Of a DNA stretch of 64,000 nt, positions 1 to 13,452 are shown one piece after another. Source of the stretch: Gorsachius magnificus (Eukaryota; Chordata; Aves; Pelecaniformes; Ardeidae). The stretch lies in NCBI GenBank assembly GCA_034008185.1, contig CM067082.1, forward strand, positions 9,718,984 through 9,782,983. The letters are read 5' to 3'. Positions within the stretch are counted from its first letter, which is position 1; each line of letters begins with the position of its first letter. Made by a program: the position numbers and the translations under genes. The notes under the pieces were generated by a model. That model made no database searches and was not told the origin of the DNA. It saw nothing but the letters and a program-made list of their open reading frames with translations.

Positions 1-2475
1 AAGGTCAATAAAAAAGCCCAGGTCTGACATTCATCCCTCTGCAGATCTCTTAATTTTACTGCAATTTTTTTTAGGCCCAGCAAGAGGGAAAAGCTGTGCA
101 TCTGTGATGCAAACCTCCCTCTTCATCCCAGTTTTGGGACTGGCAGAGGCAGTGCAAGCTGTGAGCACAGTATCAGCATTGTTGCTTTCTGCTTCAGGCT
201 TTCTGCTTTTGTTCACCTACATGAGATTCACCTCGTGATTTAGAAATTCAATTCAGGCATCCAAATATCCGTGTGCATACGTGTGAGTTTATCTACAATG
301 CCACTACACTAGTCAGTACCGTTCGTGGAGCTCAGAGGGCACTTCAGTTCACAGAATGAGCTCTATGGGTGGCTGGCTGGCTGGTCAGATCTGTCATGTT
401 AGACAGGAAAATGGCTTTAATTCTCCGGTTTTACAGTTTCATTATAACATTGAGGTTCCAGCACCTCTCTGCATTGATGCCACAACAGAAGAAGGTGGCA
501 AAGCTCGAATTAGGAACATTAACTCCTATTCCCATGGATGTTGAAAAAGAATAGGAAAGTTATGTCAAGGCTGTGTCCCACTGGGCCCAAACTCATCTGT
601 AATAGAGGACCTTCCTTCAGTAAACCCAGCTGCTCCATTTAGGAGAGAACCACAGATCCATATTCTTTGAGGATACAAACATGTGAGTCCCAACAGAGCT
701 GCTTAGTACAGAATTCACTGCTTTGCTAGATTGTATTGTGCATGCAGAACTTCTCATTACTGCAAATTTGGTTTCATTTTTCTAAATGTACTTACGTATG
801 CTGAATTCTGTGCCGTTTCAAATTACTTACTCAACTAAATAGAGCCCTTCCTTCAAAGAAAAACAAATAAAATATTCCCTTCCATATTGTCATGTTTTCC
901 TGAAGGTTTGATAGAATTGTCTTTGTTTGAAACTGTCAGGTTAAATGGGGATAATGTAATCTGAGATATTAACGAGCCAGTTGAGCAAAAGGGCCATCAT
1001 ATATTGTGTCGAGAAGCATTGTTGCAGATGCTGATGAAACACTTCAGGAATAAAATTGGGCAGGTCTGGAAAAAGCTGATAACCTCCTCCAAAGACTTTA
1101 ACTTCAGACTTTAGATGAAATATCACATGCTTACAGATGATCATTCTGAATTTTGAATGCTGATTAATTGCTTTTGGTAATGCAAAGCAGCAGAAAGACT
1201 TTAAAACAGCATTGAATTTACATAGGTACAAATACCACATGCCATTGTTTAGTTGTGTAAATCAAAGTTCTGAGGATACAATGACCTCTACAGAGCTTAT
1301 CCAAAATTCACCTTCAAGGAGGATGTAATTCATTTGCTATGCTAACACAACTCATAATTTACTAATGAATGTGAACTGGAGGTGAAAAAGGAACACATAT
1401 AACTTATCTGTACTATATGCTTCATCTGTTCCTGTGTTGGCCTTAGAGGCTGTGTTAGCATCACGTGTCTGCAGCCCACGGGGAGTTGCAGACTCTTCAA
1501 TTCTTTTTCCTGTGGAGGTGCAGATCCCATAGATATTCCACATGACACAACCTCTGTAAGCACCTTTGCTGAATCTCTTTAAAATTATTGACATATTCTC
1601 ATTAGTTTAAAGATGAGATGTTGAAAAAACAATATTATAAAGGGATTTGCCTCTAAGCAATTGACCACCCCCCTCACATTTCTATCCAGACCACATACCT
1701 TGTCATGTGTTAAATCATAAAGGCAGCAGCTGACATTTTAGGGTTGAAATCCACTTTCTGTCCTTCTTCTGTCTTCCCAATAAATTGTTAAAAAAATCTT
1801 CACAATGTTCATTTAGAACTATGAGAGAAGAGAAGCCCTCAAATATATTTTGAAATGCAGGTATCAAAGGGCATAAGACCTGTGGTGGAGGTTTGATTGG
1901 TGTGCAGCTGAGTTACAGGGAGTGGTTTCATTTCTGCACTGTGGGAAAAGGCATGGCCATGAACATCTGGCCAGCTGGGGAAGGTGTGATCAGGAGACCA
2001 TGCTGCTCAGGTTGACATCCAAAATGCATTTTCATCCATGTGACACTGTGTTCAGCACCAGGACTCTGACGGTACTCTCAATGGGTATAATGGAGTCATC
2101 TTCTTCCAAAAAGGCAAAGAACCGGGGCTTGAATCATGTGCACCTAGTGTGCTGTGAGACACCATGGGGGATCTTCAGTATCCATACAGGCCTGGCAAAT
2201 CTGTAACAGAACTTATGGGACATCTACGCCGTTATGGTGCAGCAGATATCGAGTGAAGTTGCACTAGGATGTCCATCATTACCTGATAAAAGCCCATCCC
2301 TTGGGTGGGATTCTGACAGAGATAAGACCCCTGCATTGATATATTTAAAAATGGCTGTTTTCATGCAATATCTGAGACAATCTAAAGCCTCTGAGACATC
2401 CCCAGTTCTTTTGTAGAAAGAGATATTCAAGAATATTCTTCTTTCAGCACCCCTGGCTTCCAGCTAATGGCATTT

Positions 2476-3366
2476 AGAATCATAGAATCATAGAATGTTT
2501 TGGGTTGGAAGGGACCCCTAGAGGTCATCTAGTCCAACCCCCCTGCAGTGAGCAGGGACACCACTAACTAGATCAGGTTGCTCAGAGCCCCATCCAACCT
2601 GTCCTTGAATGTTCCCAGGGATGGGGACTCTACCACCTCTCTGGGCAACCTGTTCCAGTGTTTTACCACCCTCATTGTAAAGAATTTCTTCCTTATATCC
2701 AGTCTAAACCTACCCTGGTTTAGTTTAAAACCATTACCCCTTGTCCTCTCACAGCTGGCCCTACTAAAAAGATTTTCCCCATCTTTCCTATAGGCCCCCT
2801 TTAGATACTGAAAGGCCATAATCAGGTCTCCCCGCAGCCTTCTCTTCTCCAGGCTGAACAAGCCCAACTCCCTCAGCCTGTCCTCATAGGAGAGGTGCTC
2901 CAGCCCTCGGATCATTTTAGTAGCCCTCCTCTGGACCCGCTCCAACAGTTCCATGTCCTTCTTGTGCTGAGGGCCCCAGAGCTGGACGCAGTACTCTAGG
3001 TGAGGTCTCACCAGAGCAGAGTAGAGGGGCAGAATCACCTCCCTCGACCTGCTGGCCACGCTTCTCCTGATGCAGCCCAGGGTACGGTTGGCCTTCTGGG
3101 CTGCCAGTGCACATTGCCGGCTCATGTCCAGCTTTTCATCCACCAGCACGCCCAAGTCCCTCTCGGCAGGGCTGCTCTCGATCCTTTCTTCCCCCAGCCT
3201 GTATTGATACTGGGGGTTACCCCGACCCAGGTGCATGACCTTGCACTTGGCCTTGTTGAACCTCATGAGGTTCACACAGGCCCACCTCTCCAGCCTGTCC
3301 AGGTCTCTCTGGATGACATCCCGTCCTTCTGGTGTGTCAACCGCACCACTCAGTTTGGTGTCATTT
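2476..3366 (-). mobile_element. CR1 LINE, 5'-truncated copy with ORF2 3' end
   Basis: Read on the minus strand, this ends in the CR1 3' terminal repeat (tandem ATTCTATG) preceded by the typical tail 'ggttggactagatgacctct'. An open frame of about 235 codons (2568-3275) covers the C-terminal part of the CR1 reverse-transcriptase ORF2, with recognisable segments such as [59 protein letters not shown] and [19 protein letters not shown]. The frame begins at GTG, not ATG, so it is the remnant of a longer ORF cut by 5' truncation. It is open throughout, which suggests a fairly young copy, but it cannot encode a complete reverse transcriptase. Confidence 0.93.
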
Positions 3367-5600
3367 CATGGGGTACTGGGAATGGGCCAGAGCTGTGAAG
3401 CCTTGTTGCTTGACTGATCATCAATGCCAAACCACAGCCTGCTTATTTATGGAGCATGAAGGAAAAATTAAGTCTCATGTAAGAAAAGGTTTATAGGAAT
3501 AGCATCAAGTTATGGACTCAAAATCTGGTTTAATTTGCAGAGAAATTTGGTCTGTCTATTAACACAGTATTCTGCCTGCGTTAATTTGTGTATCCCAAGA
3601 AAAAACATTACTCCACACCACTGCTGTAACTGTAGTCACAGCTGCTGTAACATGAGTTTAGCCCTTGCATCTTTTAGCACAGATCCTTTTTCCTCCTTCT
3701 CCTCTCTCCCTGTGAATAAAGTGAGAGAAGCTTGTTTACTTTGTATTCTGCACAGTAAGAACTCCTTTCCTGACTGATCAATGTGTGCTTGTTTTGCAGC
3801 ACTACTGGATTTGGGAATGGGTCATAGCCTACAGACAAGTTTGTTGAGGAAAACTGATGTGCAGTGTTGTCACACAGAGTAAGATGAAGTGATGACACTG
3901 CACTTCTCACATCTTTTTTCTGATTTTTATAATCAGAAGTTGTTCAAAAAATCCTCCTGGATTAAAAAAAGACCCCAACAACTGGAGAGTTCAAAGCATG
4001 GATCTGAGATCTTTGATTTTCCCCAGTGCAGCCAGTGATTAAGCACTTTGTGGAAAGGATATCTCTTCCATTCTAGCTGTAATACTTCATGGTTTTAGCT
4101 GGAAAAGTCCTGAGTCAAGTGCTCTGTGTCACAGCCAAAACTGTGACCATCTTGGGTGCAAAATGGTAGAGCTCTCTGTGGAGTTAACGCCAAAAAATTC
4201 AGGAAGGGGCTCTTATGGTGATAATATTTATCTCCTCTAATCCAGAGATCCCGCTCAATCTGCCAGGATTGAGCCATATGTCTGGCTCCATAGGAGCTGC
4301 ATTATCAGGACTCTCTTCATTGCCCATGATGGAAAACCCATTAAACTTTTATCTAGACCTGGATTGTACTGGCAATGGTCTTGTGGGGTGCAGGTCGTGT
4401 GTAGCCACGCACCTTTTCCTTACACAGTTGCAAGTCTTTAACCATGCAAAATGTCCCTTGGGAATGGCACCATGCATCTTTTCTTCTGAATGTCCCACTC
4501 CATATAAAAACTGAGATCGTTGCATAAAGTGCTTGTGTTCACACATAAAGGTGAGTGTGTGATGGAGTTTGAGATGGCACAGGCAAAGAAGATACAGTCC
4601 AAATTGGAAATAGCTTTTTCACTTGGCAATCTCACCTGTCTGAAGGTGCCAGATTAGTTTGGAAGCATTGGCATTGTTTAAAAAATTATGTTCTTTCACA
4701 AAATAGGGTCAAAAATAGAAAAAAAGACCCCACTGTCAAAAATCCCAAAGTCTTCAGTAAAAAGATTCTCTTTCCAATTCACTGTAAGAATCTGCCTGGC
4801 CACTGAATTAATGTTATCACTTACCTACCTAGACACCCTGTATTAGAGACCACTGAGGCTATTTCTGGACCGTGCTGTCTTCCTGATGTTAGAAGTTCAC
4901 TTGCAGCTATATCACATTTGGAGGACCTAATATATTTGATGTGAGTGCCTGTGAGAAAAGGGAGTTATGTCAGGTGGAAGAAAGGCGAGTAGGCCATTTG
5001 ACTGGGATTTTTGCTTGCTTGTTTTTTATTCTCCCCTACAGTTTTTTGATCTTCATTGATTTCAAATGGGAAGGTAGAAAATATCATGACAGTGTGTTCA
5101 GTCAAGGCAAAAGGCGTGACAGTGGATTCAGAAGTTTCTCCCATTTGCATTCTTTGGAGCTCCCTAAAAATTCATTCAGAGGACGTAACATATTCGTCTC
5201 CTCCATTCTGAAGAAATGGGGAGGGTTTGTGGGGAGATCAGTGCATGTCTGTGTGAGAGATCCTAAATCTTGGGTATCCCTGAGATTTTGTGATGTTTGG
5301 AAGTGGACTCCTTGATCTTCTTTTGGACACAACAGTGTTGGTGATGCTTAGAAAGGTACCTTCCTGGAAGTTCCCACTCAGGATGTTTAAGTTTTGGCAT
5401 GGATGATTAATGCTCTTACCTTAGGCTCTTTATATACTCTGAATTCACTTTACCTCTTTACAGGGTTTGGCGAAGGCTGGACACTTGACTGCTGAATTAC
5501 AGGCTGACTTTCAAATGTCCTACACTTTTGTTTCACAAAATTTAGCAGAAACCAATGTATGAATCTTAAAAGTTTACCTTCAAATGGCTTCACACAAATT

Positions 5601-6051
5601 TCATAGAATCATAGAATGTTTTGGGTTTGAAGGGACTCCTAGAGGTCATTTAGTCCAACCCCCCTGCAGTGAGCAGGGACATCTTCAACTGGATCAGGTT
5701 GCCCAGAGCCCTGTGCAACCTGTCCTTGAATGTTTCCAGGGATGGGGCCTCCACTACCTCTCTGGGCAACCCGTTCCAGTGTTTCACCACCCTCATTGTA
5801 AAGAATTTCTTCCTTATATCTAGTCTGAATCTACCCTGTTTTAGTTTAAAACCATTACCCCTTGTCCTGTCACAACCAGCCCTGCTAAAAAGATTGTCCC
5901 CATCTTTCCTATAGGCTCCCTATAGGAAGTGCTGAAAGGCTGCAATAAGGTCTCCCCACAGCCTTCTCTTCTCCAGGCTGAGCAAGCCCAACTCTCTCAG
6001 CCTGTCCTCATAGGAGAGGTGCTCCAGCCCTTGGATCATTTTTGTAGCCCT
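5601..6051 (-). mobile_element. CR1 LINE fragment, 5'-truncated
   Basis: Minus-strand CR1 3' end of about 450 bp. It has the terminal ATTCTATG repeats at 5601-5618 and the same tail and ORF2 C-terminal text as the copy at 2476-3366. It is more diverged, with substitutions and a small insertion near 5930. It breaks off at about 6051, within the ORF2 segment that reads on in the longer copy. Confidence 0.9.
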
Positions 6052-8860
6052 ATTTATTAATGTCCTTTGGAGAATGTCCTGTTAGAAGAATTTCTGAATC
6101 TCATTTGATTTGCAGTTATTGCAGCTGGGGCTGCTGGGTGATGCAGTTTGGCTCTGTGCTGTTCCTGCTTTGCCATGCTGTACGGCTCACCGTGTTTCAA
6201 CTCACTGTCTATGAGTCTCAACTCAATTAGCAGCATGCTGCCAGCTAGAGATAAGCCCATGGACAGGCATACTAGCCATGGCAGATAAAAGCCCCAAACA
6301 ATAGTTCAGTCCAATGTCATTCACTTAATATAAAAATAGAATTTAAAGCCACTAACAGAACAACTCAGAATATTTAGTTGTGACAGTCAGAAGATTTTCC
6401 AACCTTATTCAAGCCTCAGAAGGATAGGAGACATCTAACTCCTTGGTAGCTGATGCTGTCATTGCCTCTCCTTCAATTCTGCAATCTGTCCCCTGGTTGC
6501 CCAAGTGATAAGAAGTCTAGGCCTCTTCTTGTAACCTATGTATGCTGGGCCTTTCAGAGCATCTTTAGAACTTGTCTCAGAGACAAGATGGAAATGGGAT
6601 CTTGATGGATGACTCGTCTTCCAAGATGAGAAAAATCAGGCAGGTAAATGTGGCACTCTGGGCTTTCTCTTTTGCAATCTCATGCCAGCAGACCTGGGAA
6701 ATGTGTCAGGCCATTCTTCTGAAATATCCCCTAGAGCAGAAAATCCAAGATGATGTTGTTCATGCTGTCTGACATTGCTGACCCAAAATATTTCATACCA
6801 GCAAGCCAGGCTCCCTAAGGAAGCTGGAAATGGCGGTACACAGGGCACTGAAGCCAAAAAGTTTTAGGATTGGTCCTGAAGAAAGAGCAACAAGAGGAGG
6901 AGGCCTTAACCAGGTTCTTGGCTTGTATGTGGAGGACAGGAGAGAGGAACTGTCTGATTTAAAAGCTGTTCTTTTGCACCTTAAGTGCCCTGCTGTGAAG
7001 CACAGCTTTCCTCTCCCAGATCTTGCTTTTTAAAAGCTTTCCAAACTTAGCGAAACAGCAGTGAAGCCCGTTCAGAGGCACTCCTGCCAATGAGAACCCA
7101 AGGTCATCAGAAACCTGGCACAAATAAGCATTTAGGTTTTCTGGCTCAGCTTCCTACTGTGAGAGGGGCAATGGCTCTCACTTCTGTCACCGATGGACTA
7201 GCATCATTCTGGGCTACCACTTCATCAGCTGCTAGATCAGCTCATATGCCAGTGAGGCTAGGGATCTTTTAGGGATCTTTCCTTATATCCTAGGGTTTCC
7301 TCCAGCATCGTGTGGAGGATCTTGCTCTGTCTCTGCCATTGCAGCAGAGCAAGAGTGCAATTCAGCTTACTGAGCGTGGCATTTCATACCTTGTCCTTGA
7401 TAGCATTGGACCAGGGGCTCCTGCACGGAGCTCTGTGTGTGTACTCAGTAGGATCTGTGGATGCAGAGAAAGAGGAACCTTTGAACAACCCTACCTGCAG
7501 CACTTGCTGCTTTTTTGCTTCTCCTCCAGGACCTCCACTAAGTTTCTCACTGCACTTCTCCATACCCCTCTGCACAGTACACATTTGTAGCCTCACAAAG
7601 TTTTGGGGTTTTTCCTGTCAGCCCTATCTTGGTACTAAACTCTGCAAGAGTAACTGGCCTATTGCTTGGAATAGCAGAGATGCAAGAATCTAAATATTAA
7701 ACAGTGAGTATTCATAAGTCTGTTAAAATCAGGCATGCATTCCCTTCTCTCTGAAGAGCTGTTCTCAAATATTTGGTAATGTCATTTTTTTAGTGTTAAA
7801 AATCCCAGCTCAAGCCTGTCATTAGCAACCATAAAACCATCAGTGCAAGATACTGCAGATGTTCTGTGAAAACTGAGGTTTGGATGCAGAGAAAAAGATA
7901 GTGGGTAGGAACATAGAGCAACTGAGAGAACTGTGAGAAAAGATGAATTTTTAATCCTTATGGGTAAAAGCCAATAGTTGAAGAAAATAAGGTTGTTCCA
8001 ATATGAAAATCAGGAAAGTGTGTGGGAACCATGGGTTTAGGGCCATATTGCATTGGGAACCATAAACCAAAAATTGAGCAAAACATTGCCAGGTTTTCCT
8101 AACATAATCTTAGAGAATTCCATTATAATTTACCAGGTGGCAGAACATAATGAAACTAGAGCAAAAGTTTTAAGGGAAAACAAGAAGGGACAAAATGAAG
8201 CAAAGCAGAACAATCTCAGATTCATACAAACATTTGGAGACAGAGGAAATTCCAATGGCTTGCAAGAAATGGTATTGAATATGTGAGAGCAAACAGAAGT
8301 CTATGCACTGTTGCACTGGAGGAGATTTCTTACTAATAACTCTTCAAGAGCCTTTCCTGCCCAGAGCCTGGGTTATTTTGTAAGCGGGATCCCCACATGT
8401 AGATGTGATACCTAATTCTTTCAGTAGTAAAAATGTATAAACGTTATTAAAAGGTGGTGTTTGTAATTATATCCAAAACAGGGCTCCATGTAAGGGGGTG
8501 TCATTCAGCTAATTTACAGAGCAAGCTTCTCCATAGGAGCTAGTCACTGGAATCTTTCCTTACAGTTACAGAGAAGAAATTCTCTCGTAGGTGCTTCTGA
8601 CCAGCTTGAGCCGTCTACTTTAAAGCAATGTGAGTTGTACACTGGAAGCGCACTTTCCTCTCTATTAACTCTAAGCCTAATTGAGACAACATTTTGTCAC
8701 ACAGCACAAAAATTTGCCAAAATGATGTTAGATGCAAATATTGTTTGGCCTGCCTATGATGTATCTAGTCCTCATGACAGCTTCAAAAGGACTACTATGT
8801 TTTGGAATCGATTATAGGCAAATTACTACATGATCTGCTCCTAAAATTTTGAAGAAAGAG

Positions 8861-9246
8861 ATCATAGAATCATAGAATCATAGAATGTTTTGGGTTGGAA
8901 GGCACCCCTAGAGGTCATCTAGTCCAACCCCCTGCAGTGAGCAGGGACACCACTAACTAGATCAGGTTGCTCAGAGCCCCGTCCAACCTGGCCTTGAATG
9001 TTCCCAGGGATGGGGCCTCCACTGCCTCTCTGGGCAACCCGTTCCAGTGTTTCACCACCCTCGTTGTAAAGAATTTCCTCCTTATATCCAGTCTAAACCT
9101 ACCCTGTTTTAGTTTAAAACCATTACCCCTTGTCCTGACACAGCTGGCCCTACTAAAAATATTATCCCCATCTTTCCTATAGGCCCCCTTTAGGTACTGA
9201 AAGGCCGTACTCAGGTCTCCCCGCAGCCTTCTCTTCTCCAGGCTGA
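8861..9246 (-). mobile_element. CR1 LINE fragment, 5'-truncated
   Basis: Minus-strand CR1 3' end of about 385 bp with three terminal ATTCTATG units (8861-8886). It has an open ORF2 C-terminal stretch reading RFRLDIRRKFFTTRVVKHWN and ends abruptly at about 9246. The retroviral insertion begins only about 54 bp downstream, in the flank of this copy rather than inside it. Confidence 0.9.
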
Positions 9247-9294
9247 TGTTGAACAGGATACATGATGAATACATATATATGGAAAAAATAGAAA

Positions 9295-9299
9295 ACTTC
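9295..9299. repeat. Target-site duplication, left copy (ACTTC)
   Basis: The five bases abutting the left LTR match exactly the five after the right LTR, at 16152-16156. This marks both integration boundaries and shows the provirus is a single undisturbed insertion. Confidence 0.9.
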
Positions 9300-9855
9300 T
9301 GTCGTGGTTTAACCCGGCTGGCAACTAAGCACCACGCAGCCGCTCGCTCCCTCCCCCCCCCCCCCCCCCAGTGGGATGGGGGAGAGAATCAGGAAGGGGA
9401 AAAAGGTTCGAGCCGAGGGCTGAGATAAAGGCAGTTTAATGAGAGAAAATAATAATAATAGTAATAATGAGAATGATAACAAAATATACAGAATATACAA
9501 GACGAATGATGCACAATGCAATTGCTCACCACCCGCCGACCGATGCCCAGCCCGTCCCGAGCAGCGATCAGTACCCGAGCGACCGACCGACCCCCCAACC
9601 CCCCCGAGCATGACGTTATATGGTATGGAATAGCTCTTTGGACAGTTTAGGTCCTAGCTGTGCTGTACTCCCAGCTTGTTATGCACCTGGCCGAGCAGGA
9701 GAAGCTCAAAAAGTCCTTGAGCAGTCTGAGCACTGCTTGGCAACAACTAAAAACATCAGCGTGTTATCAACATTCTTCTAGTACTAAATCCAAAGCACAG
9801 CACTATGCTAGCTTCTGTGAAGAAAATTAACTCTATCCCAGCCGAAACCAGGACA
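9300..9855 (-). repeat. 3' LTR of the endogenous retrovirus
   Basis: 556 bp, TGTC...GACA, paired with the LTR at 15609-16151. It contains a long C-run (about 9354-9370) and an AT-rich block (AATAATAATAGTAATAATGA) on the + strand. On the minus strand an ATTAAA at about 9436-9441 could be the LTR polyadenylation signal, which is inference only. Confidence 0.93.
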
Positions 9856-9868
9856 TTCCACCCCTTAT
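9856..9868 (-). promoter_or_regulatory. Retroviral polypurine tract
   Basis: On the minus strand the 13 bases directly upstream of the 3' LTR are ATAAGGGGTGGAA, purine-rich as expected for the plus-strand DNA primer. The same motif sits beside the LTR of the older relative at about 56138-56150, slightly changed. Confidence 0.75.
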
Positions 9869-10259
9869 TCTATACCATTTACGTCATGCTTAGGTCCTAC
9901 CCTTACAATACATTCCAATTAATCACCACCATTTTTCTCATCTTTCTGGTACATACACAGATATCATTCCCTTAGTCTATGGACCATCCCTCTGAAATGT
10001 CCATTGGGTTCATTTAGTCCACAGTTTTGGGCTCCATCTGTTGTAACAGTCTTTCAGGGCAGGAGAGATGGGGTCTGGTGTTGGGTTGTTGCTTGCTGAA
10101 GTCAGTTCTGGTTCCATCCGCTGTACTTCCTTAGTTTCTTCAAAATTCATTCTTCTTAATCTGGGTGATCCTTACTGCTATACCATTGATAGAATATACA
10201 GCAATAGTAAAAATAAAGACATACTATATTACACAGCAATTAACATTATACAATTCAGT
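9869..10259 (-). other. Noncoding stretch between integrase and the 3' polypurine tract
   Basis: About 390 bp with no sizeable open frame on the element's strand, where env would lie in a full retrovirus. The same stretch is kept in the older copy at about 56150-56560, so env was already missing in the ancestral element. Confidence 0.75.
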
Positions 10260-12716
10260 TCATTGGCTATTTTCACCCAAAATCAAATCCCTTTGAGGTA
10301 CACATCGGACTTCCCCATCCTTCTGCATCACCCACCAAGTAGAGCCAGGTCCTTGAGCAAAAGCAATCCCACGGATGGGTTTGCCTTTACCTGAGGCAGG
10401 AGTAACCCAGACTGTCTTCCCCAGCATATTTTTTACATGCACTACAGGGACTTTATCCCCTTCTACAGTACGTAAGAGGTTTGATTGGGCAGGGCCAGCT
10501 CGGTTGGCAGATCCTCTAGTGTTGACTAACCAGGTAGCTTTGGCTAAATGTGTATCCCAATGTTTGAATGTTCCTCCACCCATTGCTTTCAGTGTAGTCT
10601 TTAACAGTCCATTGTATCGTTCAATTTTCCCAGAGGCTGGTGCATGATAGGGGATGTGATAGACCCACTCAATGCCATGCTCTTTGGCCCATTTGTCTAT
10701 GAGGCTGTTTCGGAAGTGAGTTCCGTTGTCTGACTCAATTCTTTCTGGAGTGCCATGTCGCCACAGGACTTGTTTTTCAAGGCCTAGGATAGTGTTCCGG
10801 GCAGTGGCATGGGGCACAGGGTATGTTTCCAACCATCCGGTGGTCGCTTCCACCATGGTGAGCACATAGCGCTTGCCATGGCGGGTTTGTGGGAGTGTGA
10901 TATAATCAATCTGCCAGGCCTCTCCATATTTGTATTTCAGCCACCGTCCTCCATACCAGAGAGGCTTTAACCGCTTGGCTTGTTTGATCGCAGCACATGT
11001 TTCACATTCATGGATAACCTGTGTAATAGCGTCCATAGTTAAGTCCACCCCTCGATCACGAGCCCATCTGTATGTTGCATCTCTTCCTTGATGGCCTGAA
11101 GTGTCATGGGCCCACCGAGCTAGAAACAATTCACCCTTATGTTGCCAGTCCAGATCCACCTGAGCCACTTCAATCTTAGCAGCCTGATCTGCCTGCTGGT
11201 TGTTTTGATGTTCTTCAGAGGCCCGACTCTTGGGTACATGAGCATCTACATGACGTACCTTTACAACCAGGTTCTCTACCCGGGCAGCAATATCTTGCCA
11301 CAATGCGGCTGCCCAGATGGGTTTGCCTCTGCGCTGCCAGTTGCTCTGTTTCCATTGCTGCAACCACCCCCACAAAGCATTTGCCACCATCCATGAGTCA
11401 GTATAGAGATAAAGCACCGGCCATTTTTCTCTTTCAGCAATATCTAAAGCCAGCTGGATGGCTTTCACCTCTGCAAACTGACTTGATTCACCTTCTCCTT
11501 CAGCAGTCTCTGCAACTTGTCTTGTAGGACTCCGTACAGCAGCCTTCCACCTCCGATGCTTTCCCACAAGACGACAGGATCCATCGGTGAACAGGGCATA
11601 TTGCTTCTCATTTTCTGGCAATTTATTATATAATGGGGCTTCTTCAGCACGCACCACCTCTTCCTCTGGCGATATTCCAAAATCTTTGCCTTCTGGCCAG
11701 TCCATGATCACTTCCAAGATTCCTGGGCGACTGAGGTTTCCTATTCGAGCCCGTTGTGTAATCAGTGCGACCCACTTACTCCACGTAGCATCAGTTGCAT
11801 GATGTGTAGAGGGGACCTTCCCTTTGAACATCCAGCCCAGCACCGGCAGTCGGGGTGCCAGGAGGAGCTGTGCTTCAGTACTAATCACTTCTGAAGCAGC
11901 TCGAACCCCTTCATATGCTGCCAATATCTCTTTTTCAGTTGGAGTATAGTTGGCTTCAGATCCTCTGTATCCCCAACTCCAAAAGCCTAGGGGTCGGCCT
12001 CGAGTCTCCCCTGGTGCTTTCTGCCAAAGGCTCCAGGTGGGGCCATTCTCCCCGGCTGCGGTGTAGAGCACATTCTTTACATCTTGCCCTGCCCGGACTG
12101 GTCCAAGGGCTACTGCATGCACTATCTCCCGTTTAATTTGTTCAAAGGCTTGTCGTTGTTCAGGACCCCATTTGAAATCATCCTTCTTCCGGGTCACTTG
12201 GTAGAGAGGGCTTACAATCTGGCTATAATTTGGAATATGCATTCTCCAAAAACCCACAACGCCCAAGAAAGCTTGTGTTTCCTTTTTGCTAGTTGGTGGA
12301 GACATGGCTGTTACTTTGTTGATCACATCCATTGGAATCTGACGACGTCCATCTTGCCATTTGATTCCTAAGAACTGGATCTCCTGTGCAGGTCCTTTGA
12401 CTTTACTTTGTTTTATAGCGAAACCGGCTTTCAGAAGGATTTGGACTATTTTCTTCCCTTTCTCAAAAACTTCTTCTGCTGTATTGCCCCACACAATGAT
12501 GTCATCAATATATTGCAGATGTTCTGGAGCATTACCCTGTTCCAGTGCTGTCTGGATCAGTCCATGGCAAATGGTAGGGCTGTGTTTCCACCCCTGGGGC
12601 AGTCGATTCCAGGTGTACTGGATGCCCCTCCAAGTGAAAGCAAACTGTGGCCTGCACTCTGCTGCCAAAGGGATTGAAAAGAGAAAAGAAAGCATTTGCA
12701 ATATCAATTGTGGCAT
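10260..12716 (-). pseudogene. pol: Endogenous retroviral pol, second piece: reverse transcriptase, RNase H, integrase
   Basis: An 818-codon open frame in a different frame from the protease piece. It carries the RT catalytic motif YIDD (residues 69-72 of this frame), a connection region and an RNase H domain beginning LFTDGSC with a later YTDSW. The integrase has an HHCC zinc finger (HDTSGHQG ... CETC), then catalytic D, D and E in WQIDYITL, ESDNGTHF and GKIERYNG. It ends with a chromodomain-free tail (CVPQRDLIL). All catalytic positions visible to me are present. The 5' part of reverse transcriptase is severed by the frame change near 12670-12700. The first ATG here lies just before that junction and is probably not a real start. 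No env follows. Confidence 0.9.
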
Positions 12717-13452
12717 ACCACTTGGCTGCCTTTGACTCCAGTTCGTATTGAAGTTCTAGCATGTCTGGCACGGCAGCACTCAGCGGTGGCGTAACTTCAT
12801 TCAGGCCACGATAGTCTACTGTCAGTCTCCACTCTCCATCAGACTTTCTCACTGGCCATATGGGACTGTTAAAGGGTGAGTGAGTCTTGCTGATCACTCC
12901 TTGGCTCTCCAGTCGACGAATCAGCTTATGGATGGGAATCAGGGAGTCTCGGTTGGTGCGATATTGCCGCCTGTGCACTGTTGTGGTGGCAATCGGCACT
13001 TGTTGTTCTTCAACACTCAGCAACCCCACAACCGAAGGGTCCTTTGAGAGACCAGGCAAGGTAGACAGCTGCTTAATTTCTTCTGCTTCCAATGCAGCTA
13101 TACCAAAAGCCCACCGGTACCCTTTTGGGTCCTTGAAATACCCTCTCCTGAGGTAGTCTATGCCCAGGATGCACGGAGCATCTGGGCCAGTCACAATGGG
13201 GTGCTTTTGCCACTCATTCCCGGTTAGGCTCACTTCGGCCTCCAATACAGTCAGCTCTTGAGATCCCCCTGTCACTCCAGAAATACAAATGGATTCTGCC
13301 CCTATATGGCTTGATGGCATTAGAGTACACTGTGCACCGGTGTCTACTAAAGCTCTATACTTCTGTGGGTCTGACATGCCAGGCCATCGAATCCACACAG
13401 TCCAGTAAACCCTGTTGTCCCTTTCCTCCACCTGGCTGGAGGCAGGGCCCCT
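12532..13452 (-). pseudogene. pol: Endogenous retroviral pro-pol, first piece: protease and N-terminal reverse transcriptase
   Basis: This continues in the gag frame after the amber stop. Near the start is the aspartic protease site LVDTGAQ, with ILGIDYL about 60 residues on. The reverse-transcriptase start follows, with the recognisable pieces KLIRRLESQGVISKTHSP and WRLTVDYRGLNEVTPP. Homology in this frame ends at about 12670-12700; the remaining codons to the stop at 12532 are out-of-frame sequence. The rest of reverse transcriptase is in another frame (10260-12716), so the polyprotein cannot be made intact. The break lies in an A/G-rich run on the + strand, a likely place for slippage or an assembly error. 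Confidence 0.88.

Noticed and set aside
10068..10394. 108-codon + strand frame at the retroviral 3' end
   Set aside because: It is opposite the end of integrase and the noncoding tail; no protein resemblance.
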